Source of the DNA: Chloroflexota bacterium
Lineage (GTDB): Bacteria; Chloroflexota; Dehalococcoidia; Lucifugimonadales; SAR202-VII-2
Direction of reading: 5' to 3'
NCBI GenBank assembly: GCA_003228115.1
Contig: QEVV01000008.1
Span: 60,466-124,465 of the forward strand
DNA length: 64,000 bases
Shown here: piece after piece, positions 50,333 to 57,661 of the stretch
Position numbering within the stretch: the stretch's first letter is position 1
Layout: each line of letters begins with the position of its first letter
Notes under the pieces: generated by a model
The model's database searches: none
What the model was told of the DNA's origin: nothing
What the model saw: the letters and a program-made list of their open reading frames with translations, nothing else
Position numbers and translations under genes: made by a program

Positions 50333-51601
50333 ATGAAATTCGGCCTCACCCATCTGAGCATCACCCTCTGGCTGGGTTCTGGATTCTTGGGTAAGAGTCA
50401 TTGGTCTTTGCAGTCGCTCGACAACCCCGTGTGGGTGTCCAGTTGGCTCCTGGCTGCCGCTGGCATTGGCATTGCCGTTTTGCTGGAGTTAAGGGATGCC
50501 CGGAGGGTAACTTATCGCCCCGGAGAGCGCCTGGCATTACTGTGCATTGTGCTGGGTGTTATCGCTGCGTCGGTTATGGGACTCGGCTCTGGTAGTCAGA
50601 TTCACCAGATCATGATGCCGGTTTCCATGCTTGCATCCATTTGGTATGGCCTGTGGTGGTTCCCCAACAGAGTGGCGCGGAATGGGCGGCTTGCGGAATT
50701 CCCGTTCTCAATATTTCTGGTAATGGCTCTTTCGCTCCTAGTGTTAAGTCCGGCATTCGTGGATGTCCTTATTGCTTTAGATCCAAACGTGCGTGAGAGC
50801 TGGTTGTACCTTTCAATTACAGATGCGGGATTGATTGGTGGGACAGCGTTCGCTGTCGCGTCCGGGTCATTGCTGAGAAAAAGATTATTTGGATTCCGGT
50901 TACTGGCGTTTGCTCTAGCCGTATTGCTTGTTGTGTTCCCATGGGTAAGGGCAGCATTAGCGGGTGCAGTTGTAGTCTTCGGATTTATGTTGCTGCGTGT
51001 TGCATCCTATGGGCCAAGAAAGCCAGGAACCATGTTACTACAGGCAATCATATTAGTTCCGGCGGTAGTTTTGCCGCTCACATTCCTTGGTGGACTGGGG
51101 ATTTCTGGCTTGGCAGAAAAGATCCTGCCGGAGGACCGAAAGGGGGGAGTGGAATTTCGAGAAGTTGCATGGGAGCATTTCACTACTTCCCTGCAAGAAG
51201 ACCCCTTTTCTCTGGACGGGCGTGGCTGGGCGTACAAATGGACCGAGGTAGGCCACTATACGGTGTGGAATGACCCACACAGTACATGGGCGGGTTTCTG
51301 GGAGGCAGGAAGGCTGATAACATTAGGATTCTTTTCGATTGGGCTACTGATCTTGCTGGGGAATGCCTTCAGGGGGAGCGCCAGTATTCCTGGGTTCCGT
51401 GCGGTTCTCGTTATTGTTGCCACACTGACGAGTAGCTTTGCTGCCTCTGCTCTTATCTCAGCTACGAGCCCAGCCGATAAACTCTTTTGGATTGCTCTTG
51501 GATTGCTCTTGATTGAATCCCGCAGAGGAAACAAACAGGTATCGGATGCCTCATCAGCGCCCACCGCTTCATCAGTGCCCGCGGATGGGCGGCGACGTTG
51601 A
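50333..51601 (+). CDS. Polytopic membrane protein, O-antigen ligase/polymerase-like
   Basis: 422 residues with about ten to twelve hydrophobic segments and one larger loop (residues ~255-320) containing EFREVAWEHFTTSLQEDPF and NDPHSTWAGFWEAGRLITLGF. The H-S-x-x-x-G-x-x-E-x-G arrangement at the loop end resembles the Wzy_C/WaaL pattern (HNxxLxxxxExG), in which the His and Glu act in glycan transfer. Sequence is otherwise too divergent for certainty. Codon use is more AT-rich than in neighbours, suggesting transfer. It opens a group of glycan genes with a glycosyltransferase remnant and a GT-C-like protein. Acts on lipid-linked glycans at the membrane, if the assignment is right. Confidence 0.6.
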   Translation: MKFGLTHLSITLWLGSGFLGKSHWSLQSLDNPVWVSSWLLAAAGIGIAVLLELRDARRVTYRPGERLALLCIVLGVIAASVMGLGSGSQIHQIMMPVSMLASIWYGLWWFPNRVARNGRLAEFPFSIFLVMALSLLVLSPAFVDVLIALDPNVRESWLYLSITDAGLIGGTAFAVASGSLLRKRLFGFRLLAFALAVLLVVFPWVRAALAGAVVVFGFMLLRVASYGPRKPGTMLLQAIILVPAVVLPLTFLGGLGISGLAEKILPEDRKGGVEFREVAWEHFTTSLQEDPFSLDGRGWAYKWTEVGHYTVWNDPHSTWAGFWEAGRLITLGFFSIGLLILLGNAFRGSASIPGFRAVLVIVATLTSSFAASALISATSPADKLFWIALGLLLIESRRGNKQVSDASSAPTASSVPADGRRR

Positions 51602-51829
51602 GGCGGGGGAACGAGGTCTGGCAAACGGAGGGAATTCTTCCCAAACAGCTCTTGTGCCTTGAGGGGCTCCCTAAATCGAGATGCTTATGTGAGGAATGTG
51701 TTGTTGCTGCCAAGAGCCTATGTGTCGTGAGTAACGGTGCCTTAGGTGGCCGTCTGAACATTTCTGGCCAAGCTTTGAGTGACAGGTCAACCTGGCCTCT
51801 TTGGAGGGGTCAAACTAGTAGAAGAGCAT

Positions 51830-52276
51830 ATGAACGCGAATCATAGGTCTTTGAACCTCGTGATGGGGTCTGGATCTCTCTATGCAGCGAGCAGCGGGCC
51901 TTATCTGGCGGTGAAGGATCTGGCCTATACGATGGGCCAGTTGGTCCACGCGGTCGCGCTGGTAGGCACCCGCGACCACTGGAGCGACCCGCAGCCCATG
52001 GGATATGGTTTGGCTCGTACCTTCGCCTTCCGGCAAGTGGGACCGTACTCACTGCACTACGCTCCCGGCCAGGGCCGGTGGCTAGATCGAGGGGAAGTTC
52101 CGGCAGATGTCGTGTCTCTATGCGGTTTGTGGCTTCACAGCAACCACCGGCTAGCTCGATGGGCCACAAAAAACCGCATGCCTTACCTCATCACTCCATC
52201 AGGAAAGATTCACCGGTACACCGAAAAGCCGGCCCGTGCAGTCCGCCTCGGCATCGAGTCCTGGCACGCTCGGTAA
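51830..52276 (+). pseudogene. Glycosyltransferase family 4-like, N-terminal fragment
   Basis: 148 residues. The part ADVVSLCGLWLHSNHRLARWATKNRMPYLITPSGKIHRYTEK matches the N-terminal domain of GT-B glycosyltransferases (usual pattern: GLW, AxxxA, xPYVxSPHGM). The frame stops at 52276 soon after, where a complete enzyme would have another ~230 residues including the nucleotide-sugar domain with its E-x7-E motif. No continuation is visible before the next gene at 52353. Either a truncated, dead gene or a decayed remnant. Start ATG 51830 has only a weak Shine-Dalgarno. Confidence 0.65.
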
Positions 52277-52352
52277 GCGAAAAAGCCTAGTCTCGGAAAA
52301 CGGGCCCCAAATTGACGGACTGAGTCTGCAGTAGGCACGAATGGAGTACTTA

Positions 52353-53906
52353 ATGAAGCGGCATTGGCTCCCGAGGATTCCACTCGTAGCTCTGTTCGGC
52401 CTGCTGGCAATCACGATGTGGTTCTGGTGGATCTACACCGAGGCCTTCGTCTCCGACGATTCGTACTTCTATTTGGTCACCGCTCGGCACCTGGCCCTCA
52501 CGGGCGAGCAGACCTTCTCCGGGGTGTATACCACCAATGGCCTTCATCCCTTGTGGCTGTATGCTCTAACGGCGTACACCTGGGTCCTGGCTTGGTTCAG
52601 CCAGGACGCGGTGCACCATGTAGCCTTTGCTGTGCCCCTCTCGGGTCTGTTTCTCATCACCGGGGCCTTGCTTCTGTGGAGGGCGGCCCGCCGTTTGGCG
52701 CTCCCCCCCGATTTCATCGTCATCCCAGCTGTCGCCTTCGTAGCAATCTTTGGCGTCCTATATTCTGAAGCGCACTTGCTCTTTTTTGCAGCGGCCCTTT
52801 TGATCCTAATAGTAGTGGGTACGGATAGGAACCGCATTTCCGCCTACCTCCTCATCGGTGTGGCCAATGCGGTTTTGATCCTGTCGAGGCTGGACGCAGT
52901 GTTTTGGATTGGACCTCTTCTATTCTGGCTATGGCTTCTGGATCGATCCCAGCTTCGTGTGGCTTTATCGGCAGCCATGACGGCTGCTCTGGTCGCGCCG
53001 TATTTGGTGGCGAACCTGGCGTTTTTCGGTGGCCCCATGCCTGTTAGCGGCTTGTTGAAGTCTAGCTTTCCCGACATCTTCTGGGGGCGAGGTTGGGAAA
53101 CCTATACGATCCCTAGTATTAGCTGGGAAGGCTACTCAGTTCCTTTCGGCTTCGTCCCTTTGACCATCTGCATAGTGGCGATCCTGGCGATTGGCCGCAA
53201 GCGACTTAAAAAAGCGACGGTGCCGGAATGGTCGCTCGTGTGGGTCTTTGCAGGCGGTACTGCTCTACATTGTCTCTACATCGTCCTGTTTACAAAGTTC
53301 CACACGACGTGGTATTGGTACTACGTGCTCCCAGTAATTGGCGGCTGCATAGCTCTGGCCGCGGTGGCTGAGGCGGTGAGGATCCCACATAGGCTGCTAT
53401 CCATTGGAGTGCTTGTTGTGGTTGCGTTGGCCGTCTCGGGGCTCGTCGTCGACAAGTCTACTGAAGGCGTAACGGGACGGCCCGCATATGTTCTGGAGTA
53501 CTTGAACCGTTACGAGATCACGAACCGCACCATATTGATATCGGACTACCCGGGCGCGGTAGCGTTTCATTCCGACAATCGCATCGTGGCCGCTGACATG
53601 CTGACCGGCAATATCGCGCTGACGGAGCGGCTCCGCAACTCCGACAATGCCCTGAAGGAACTCTGGGCCGTTACTGAAGAAGAGGGTTACCCCATCGACC
53701 TGGTGGTGTTCGCTGGCAATGGGTGGCTTGTGCCAGATGTATCCGGACGCTGCCTGGAATACCGAGACCCTAGGGACTTTCCAGACCTACGCCCCTTCGG
53801 CTGGCTGAGGGTACCTGAGCCAGTCTATCGATCAGGCCCATACACAATCGTGTGGAGCATGGATGACATCAACTCGTCAGTAGGGGCCGCGTGGGAAAGG
53901 TGCTGA
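52353..53906 (+). CDS. GT-C-type membrane glycosyltransferase-like protein
   Basis: 517 residues with about ten membrane helices in the first 380 residues and a soluble C-terminal part. The first periplasmic loop reads VSDDSYFYLVTARHLALTGEQTF and YTTNGLHPLWLYAL. An Asp-Asp pair followed by Y-Y-x-ARxL and TNGxHPLW is the catalytic loop style of GT-C enzymes that use polyprenyl-phosphate sugars (ArnT/PMT-like and relatives). ATG 52353 is preferred over ATG 52341 because GGAG stands six bases upstream. C-terminal half includes FTKFHTTWYWYYVLP. Probably modifies surface polysaccharide or protein. Acceptor unknown. Confidence 0.75.
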   Translation: MKRHWLPRIPLVALFGLLAITMWFWWIYTEAFVSDDSYFYLVTARHLALTGEQTFSGVYTTNGLHPLWLYALTAYTWVLAWFSQDAVHHVAFAVPLSGLFLITGALLLWRAARRLALPPDFIVIPAVAFVAIFGVLYSEAHLLFFAAALLILIVVGTDRNRISAYLLIGVANAVLILSRLDAVFWIGPLLFWLWLLDRSQLRVALSAAMTAALVAPYLVANLAFFGGPMPVSGLLKSSFPDIFWGRGWETYTIPSISWEGYSVPFGFVPLTICIVAILAIGRKRLKKATVPEWSLVWVFAGGTALHCLYIVLFTKFHTTWYWYYVLPVIGGCIALAAVAEAVRIPHRLLSIGVLVVVALAVSGLVVDKSTEGVTGRPAYVLEYLNRYEITNRTILISDYPGAVAFHSDNRIVAADMLTGNIALTERLRNSDNALKELWAVTEEEGYPIDLVVFAGNGWLVPDVSGRCLEYRDPRDFPDLRPFGWLRVPEPVYRSGPYTIVWSMDDINSSVGAAWERC

Positions 53907-54769
53907 GCATAGATCGGTTTCGGGGAGCGATTGAACTTCCTGCGGGAGACGAATCGTCGGCCAGATCCCGGAGGGTATTGCCGTCTTCCTCCCCCTGACC
54001 CCCCGCACGCTTCGTTAATCACGCGGCAAGTCTCGGACGGCACTTGGGTTCGTGAACACGGGGAGCCTGATGACGACCCGCAATTCATCGAGCTGGAGGC
54101 AGTGGGTCGAGATTTATCGGAGTCCCGCCGTCATCAGCGATAGTCAGCGCCGCTGCCCAGGAGTTGGGGGAAGACCTGGGAGTGACGTTTCAAATTCTCT
54201 ATCACGACCTAGTCTTTGCGGTCGCCATCGAACGCAGGCTGTTCCAGCAAGCGCCATCGCCCCTAACGATTCCCCTGTCGCTTGTACTCCCGCCTAGCTC
54301 TTTTAGGGCTTCTGCCCCTCGAAGGGTGTTTCCAGGGGAACGGTCTTTGAGCGCGTGCTGGGCCAGTGAATTAGCGTGCACCTACGCCCAGGAGGATCAC
54401 GGCGTATTACCCGGAGTTGGCAGGTCCCATTTGGAAGGAACTGCTGGTCTCCAAGGGGATGACACTCGCTGCGGCCCTCTGCAAGACAGGCCCTTACTTG
54501 GCATACCAAAGTGACACCAACGAGGGCGACCGAGGCCAGCGCTAGCTTTTAACAGGAGCGTCTGGGGAATGATCGAGGCAGCTAGAAAGGCATGGTCGAG
54601 GCAGGGGGGCCGTATTACGCCATCTGCATCCCTTGTTCCACTTGAGGAAGTCCTGCGTGAAATGGAAGTGCCGACGCCCTCTCCCCTCACAATAGCGGAA
54701 TACTTGTGGCGGAATGAAAGGGCCAAGTCGGAAGCCGCTGCAGCAGAGGAATCCAGAGATAGACGACCG
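53907..54769. other. 863-base region of decayed or unrecognised sequence
   Basis: Short open frames at 54164-54514 and 54569-54865 on the plus strand have no recognisable family. A segment around 54400-54545 encodes ITAYYPELAGPIWKELLVSKG and more with no start codon. This looks like gene remnants at the left edge of the mobile island. Confidence 0.4.
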
Positions 54770-55102
54770 CCGTCACTTGTAGAGGGGCCAGGACCATGCC
54801 TTCCCACTCGGCCAGCAGGTCCGTCATGTGGGTTGATTGAGCCCGGCATACACCGTACAGGCTAAGGTCACCACTACTTCTCGAGTGTCGCTGGGAATGG
54901 CATTGGAGGGGTGGCGTCCCCGGTTTCCATGGGCCAGTGCAGCAGCGCCTTCCTCCCGATACGCTGCCAGGATTCGCCAGGCCTGGCGCTCACTGAGTCC
55001 AAGGATGGTGGCCGCTTCCCTCAGCGTGGTTTCCCAGCCCACCACGCGGTTCAACACCTGCAATCTCACTTGTTCTTGTTGCGTCAATGTCAGTCCTTTC
55101 AT
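54770..55102 (-). pseudogene. ISNCY-type transposase, N-terminal remnant with frameshift
   Basis: The first 92 residues (from 55102) are the helix-turn-helix of IS transposases: LTLTQQEQVRLQVLNRVV, LREAATILGLSERQAWRILAAYR, then GAAALAHGNRGRHPSNAI. After VYAGLNQPT a stop appears at 54824, but the next frame continues HMTDLLAEWEGMVLA, matching the usual AGFNxxHLTxLLAExEGxxLS of this family. One base has therefore been lost. Homology stops near 54770, so the DDE catalytic part is gone. A dead insertion-sequence fragment. Confidence 0.8.
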
Positions 55103-55146
55103 CGGACTGACATTTTCCGTTGACCGTTAACCCCTGTCAGAATCGC

Positions 55147-55830
55147 TTAACACCAACAGGGGGTCGTTGTAGGCACGTCGGGAGGCCCCGTTTTGCCACT
55201 ACCATTTTGAGACGCAAAGTCGTCGACCGCCCTCCGGATCGTCTCAACTCCTGGACGCCGCCGCCGTCCTTTGATGTAGACCATCGGGTGGGCACGTTGG
55301 ACCTGGCGCCAGCTCATGCCATCGGCCCGCTGCAGGATGGCCAGGGCAACGTCGACGTCGGCGATCGGACGTCCGATCGCCTTGCCTTGCCTCTTGGCCC
55401 TGTCCATTCCGTCCTTGACGTTCTCGGACAAGATGCCCCGGTAGAGACCGGCATAGGCGACGGTGATGTAGTAGAGGGCCTCCCCGAATGGCGACGTTGT
55501 GTCGATGAAGGCCTCATGGAAGCTCCGGAAGCCGACCTTCCAGGCGCGGAGCTGCTCAAGCGTTGCGGCCGCATGGGGAACGGATCTGAAAGCCCGATCG
55601 AGGCGATAGACCAACACTAGGTCGATGCGACGTTGGGCGGCAGCCGCCATGAGACCCCGCCAGCCGTTGCGACGTCGCATATCGAGGGCCGATGCCTGGT
55701 CGACCCACTCCTCGACGACGTTCCAGCCTTCGTTGCGGTCGACGAAGTCACGGAGGGCGAGGAGCTGTGTCTCTGGGTCCTGGTTCTTGTCGTCGGTCGA
55801 CACCCTGACGTAGATGCCGACGTTGGTCAT
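55147..55830 (-). CDS. Serine recombinase, resolvase/invertase type
   Basis: 227 residues. VGIYVRVSTDDKNQDPETQL carries the nucleophile Ser11; VYRLDRAFRSVPHAAATLEQL holds further active-site arginines; ENVKDGMDRAKRQGKAIGRP is the E-helix hinge. A short C-terminal DNA-binding region follows (ADGMSWRQVQRAHPM). Size and layout match small resolvases and invertases, not large integrases. ATG 55830 overlaps the stop of the upstream small gene (ATGA), so it is the last gene of a coupled minus-strand operon starting near 57661. It is the only catalytically complete recombinase in the window and may mobilise the island. Confidence 0.9.
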   Translation of the reverse strand: MTNVGIYVRVSTDDKNQDPETQLLALRDFVDRNEGWNVVEEWVDQASALDMRRRNGWRGLMAAAAQRRIDLVLVYRLDRAFRSVPHAAATLEQLRAWKVGFRSFHEAFIDTTSPFGEALYYITVAYAGLYRGILSENVKDGMDRAKRQGKAIGRPIADVDVALAILQRADGMSWRQVQRAHPMVYIKGRRRRPGVETIRRAVDDFASQNGSGKTGPPDVPTTTPCWC

Positions 55831-56141
55831 TGGTGCTGTCCGTTGGTCACTAGCTTGTTAGCGGCCTCGGTGACGCAAAGGGGACAGTCCTCGGCGTGAA
55901 GGATTCCAGCGACAGGGAGGGCAACCAACTCCTGGGCTGAGATCAAGGGCGTGTTCTCGTCGACATCGTCATTGCCGCCCCCTGCCACTTGCTCCCGGAA
56001 GAGGCAGACGTAATCAGCTCCGACCTCGGTCAACGTCCCCCACATGCCAGGGACCTCACCGTTGACGTCGATGACCCCACCGGGCATGACCCGGACTTCG
56101 TGCCCCATGAGGGCTTCTAGGCGCTTCTGCATGGTGGTCAA
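55827..56141 (-). CDS. Small protein of the island family, C-terminal domain only
   Basis: About 104 residues, unknown function. LEALMGHEVRVMPGGV, then GTLTEVGADYVCLFREQV and a C-terminal HAEDCPLC. The pattern GH-hydrophobic, G-x-L-x-E-V-G-x-D-Y, and a final C-x2-C is shared with the two larger neighbours at 56286 and 56840, so this is a truncated paralogue consisting of their second half. Start TTG 56141 has AAGGAGG seven bases upstream; an ATG at 56132 lacks one. The small barrel-like sequence plus CxxC suggests a metal-binding domain, which is inference. Its stop overlaps the recombinase start. Confidence 0.65.
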   Translation of the reverse strand: MTTMQKRLEALMGHEVRVMPGGVIDVNGEVPGMWGTLTEVGADYVCLFREQVAGGGNDDVDENTPLISAQELVALPVAGILHAEDCPLCVTEAANKLVTNGQHQ

Positions 56142-56289
56142 TGGGTTCCTCCTTTGGGCTACTGACGAACGCAAACTCACTTCTGGCCCGCCTATCCCCG
56201 GCCAACGCATCCGAAAGTATCGCGAGGGCGAGGCGGTCCTCATCGGTCATCACCTCTCGTATTCTTTGGATCAGTTCCCTACTTATCAT
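56056..56289 (-). CDS. Small hypothetical protein overlapping its neighbours
   Basis: 77 residues starting MISRELIQRIREVMTDEDRLALAILSDALAG, a plausible helical region, then a basic tail that overlaps the next gene by 86 bases. ATG 56289 overlaps the previous stop by four bases and has GAGGAG upstream, so translation is likely. The unusual overlap and the low-complexity tail (RSPHGARSPGHARWG) suggest that the C-terminal part is not under protein-level selection. No family recognised. Confidence 0.45.
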   Translation of the reverse strand: MISRELIQRIREVMTDEDRLALAILSDALAGDRRARSEFAFVSSPKEEPIDHHAEAPRSPHGARSPGHARWGHRRQR

Positions 56290-56843
56290 TTCATCTCCTC
56301 AACGTCGGCCGTTTCGTGGGAAACGGCCTCCTCGGTGTCTTCCAGCACCCCACACCACTCACAATCGTCGGTATCATGCTGAATGTTGAGGAAGGGGGCC
56401 GGGAGATAAAGGTCGTACGCGCTATCGAGATTGTCGTCATCGACGGCCAAGACAACTACTTGGAGCCGGACGTAGTCCGTTCCGACCTCTATGAGCTCCC
56501 CCTCATGCTCAATATCAGGATTGTGACTCCCCCTTATGATGAGACTATGGCCGAGAAGCGACGCTAATTTACCCGTCAGAGGGAGTGCTTCTGGCGGCCC
56601 GACTGGAGGCGTCCTACGCGGGGCGATTGCCCGTAACTGGTTGAGCCTAATAGCGCCAATATAGGTGTGGGGGTAACCCCGGAACAGGACATCGGGAGCG
56701 AAGGCAACGTCATCGAGGGTGTGTAGGTTGAGGCGCTGGCAGGCCCGAACGCAGCCTTTCAAGGTGGTAGGGACGGCGTCCGGAAAGGCCTTTCTCAAAG
56801 CAATGTAGATCGGGTGGTCGTTGGGGATGTCGTAGGCGCTCAT
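56286..56843 (-). CDS. Island-family protein of unknown function, paralogue B
   Basis: 185 residues, clearly paralogous to the product of 56840-57370. N-terminal domain: NDHPIYIALRKAFPDAVPTTLKG, ACQRLNLHTLDDVAFAPDVLFRG, IGAIRLNQLRAIAP. The middle, IGxxRxxQLRAIAP, looks like a helix-hairpin-helix type turn. C-terminal domain: LASLLGHSLIIRGS, GELIEVGTDYVRLQVVVLAV, then CEWC. C-terminus VSHETADVEEMK is encoded within a hairpin repeat. ATG 56843 overlaps the previous stop (ATGA) and its G-rich ribosome site lies in the arm of another copy of that hairpin. Function unknown. Confidence 0.65.
   Translation of the reverse strand: MSAYDIPNDHPIYIALRKAFPDAVPTTLKGCVRACQRLNLHTLDDVAFAPDVLFRGYPHTYIGAIRLNQLRAIAPRRTPPVGPPEALPLTGKLASLLGHSLIIRGSHNPDIEHEGELIEVGTDYVRLQVVVLAVDDDNLDSAYDLYLPAPFLNIQHDTDDCEWCGVLEDTEEAVSHETADVEEMK
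56307..56328. repeat. Hairpin repeat copy 1 (core CGTTTCGTGGGAAACG)
   Basis: GGCCGTTTC, GTGG, GAAACGGCC: nine-base arms around four bases. On the minus strand it ends the paralogue B gene (codons for AVSHETA) and lies just before GAGGAG and the start of the next gene at 56289. Confidence 0.8.
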
Positions 56844-57370
56844 AACGCCCCCCCGGCCGTTTCGTGGGAAACGGCCGGGGGGTAATCAGCCAAGTCGTCA
56901 CATCGCACACAACCTTCATATTCATGCCTGACGTTGAAGGGGGCCGTGAGCACCAAATCCGCCCTGGGTTCGAGGTCGGGAGTGTTCGCGGGCTGGATTT
57001 CCATGATTAACAGGTAGTCCGTTCCTACATCCTTGAGCACTCCCTCATACTCCAACCCCCTCACATCGCCTGGTTGGTTCACAATGATGTCGTGCCCAAG
57101 CAGGCGGAGTAGGAACCCCGTCAGGGTGGTCGGGGCTGGCTTTAAGTAATTCGCGGGAGCAATGGCGCGTAGTTGCTTGTATCGGACCTTCCCTATGCGG
57201 CTATCATGCCCTCTCAACACCTCGTCGGGGGCATTGGCAACGTCGGCCAGGGAGTGATAGCCCAACCGCCGACAGGCGGAAGCGGCCCCTTTCAGGGCGG
57301 TTATGGGCGTGTCTGGAAAGGCCTCCCTGAGTGCAGCGTAGATGGGGTGGTTATCGGCGATGAAAGCCAT
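56840..57370 (-). CDS. Island-family protein of unknown function, paralogue A
   Basis: 176 residues. DNHPIYAALREAFPDTPITALKG, ACRRLGYHSLADVANAPDEVLRG, IGKVRYKQLRAIAP, LLRLLGHDIIVNQPGD, GVLKDVGTDYLLIMEIQP, then CVRC and C-terminal VSHETAGGAL. Aligned with paralogue B at about 40% by eye over the whole length. No known family recognised; the helix-hairpin-helix-like centre and terminal CxxC could mean nucleic-acid binding, but this is speculation. GGAGG precedes ATG 57370, next to hairpin copy 3. Coupled by ATGA to paralogue B. Confidence 0.65.
   Translation of the reverse strand: MAFIADNHPIYAALREAFPDTPITALKGAASACRRLGYHSLADVANAPDEVLRGHDSRIGKVRYKQLRAIAPANYLKPAPTTLTGFLLRLLGHDIIVNQPGDVRGLEYEGVLKDVGTDYLLIMEIQPANTPDLEPRADLVLTAPFNVRHEYEGCVRCDDLADYPPAVSHETAGGAL
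56848..56882. repeat. Hairpin repeat copy 2, extended stem
   Basis: Same core as copy 1 (56855-56876) but with C-runs and G-runs extending the arms. On the minus strand it ends paralogue A and its right arm supplies the G-run in front of ATG 56843, so folding would hide the ribosome site of paralogue B. Confidence 0.8.
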
Positions 57371-57373
57371 TGT

Positions 57374-57661
57374 TTAGTTCCTCCGTTTCGTGGGAAACGC
57401 CTTGTTTCGCTGTTGAAAGGCTCGCAGCTCGTCACCGCAACGGCCGCACTCGGCCATAACATGACGGACCTCGCCATTCGCTGCTGGAACGAAATCATGG
57501 CCCACCCCGTCGTAGAGGTGGCGGTCCTCGGCGCGGGTCGCTTTGAACGTGAGGGCCCGGATCTGCCGGTTCTTGTTGCTGACCTCCAGGAAGTGGCGAC
57601 GTTCAACGGCATCGAGCTCCTGGCGACGTCGCTCGTGCGCCATGCTTAGGACGTGGCGCAT
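57374..57661 (-). CDS. Small hypothetical protein, first gene of the island operon
   Basis: 95 residues: RRRQELDAVERRHFLEVSNKN (basic helix), then LTFKATRAEDRHLYDGVGHDF and ECGRCGDELRAFQQRNKAF. The ending C-x2-C recalls the terminal CxxC of the following paralogues, but the rest is different. Start ATG 57661 with GGTGG upstream is a guess; ATG 57643 and GTG 57712 are alternatives. Its last codons lie in hairpin copy 3, read in a different frame from copies 1 and 2. Its 5' end abuts the point where the truncated large recombinase begins on the other strand. Confidence 0.5.
   Translation of the reverse strand: MRHVLSMAHERRRQELDAVERRHFLEVSNKNRQIRALTFKATRAEDRHLYDGVGHDFVPAANGEVRHVMAECGRCGDELRAFQQRNKAFPTKRRN
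57384..57399. repeat. Hairpin repeat copy 3
   Basis: CGTTTCGTGGGAAACG, the same 16-base core as copies 1 and 2. On the minus strand it lies at the 3' end of the small gene (read as AFPTK, not VSHET) and directly before the GGAGG of paralogue A. Confidence 0.8.

Noticed and set aside
54569..54865. 98-codon plus-strand open frame as a gene
   Set aside because: It overlaps the antisense transposase remnant at its 3' end and has no recognised family; it could be a real small gene but support is too thin.
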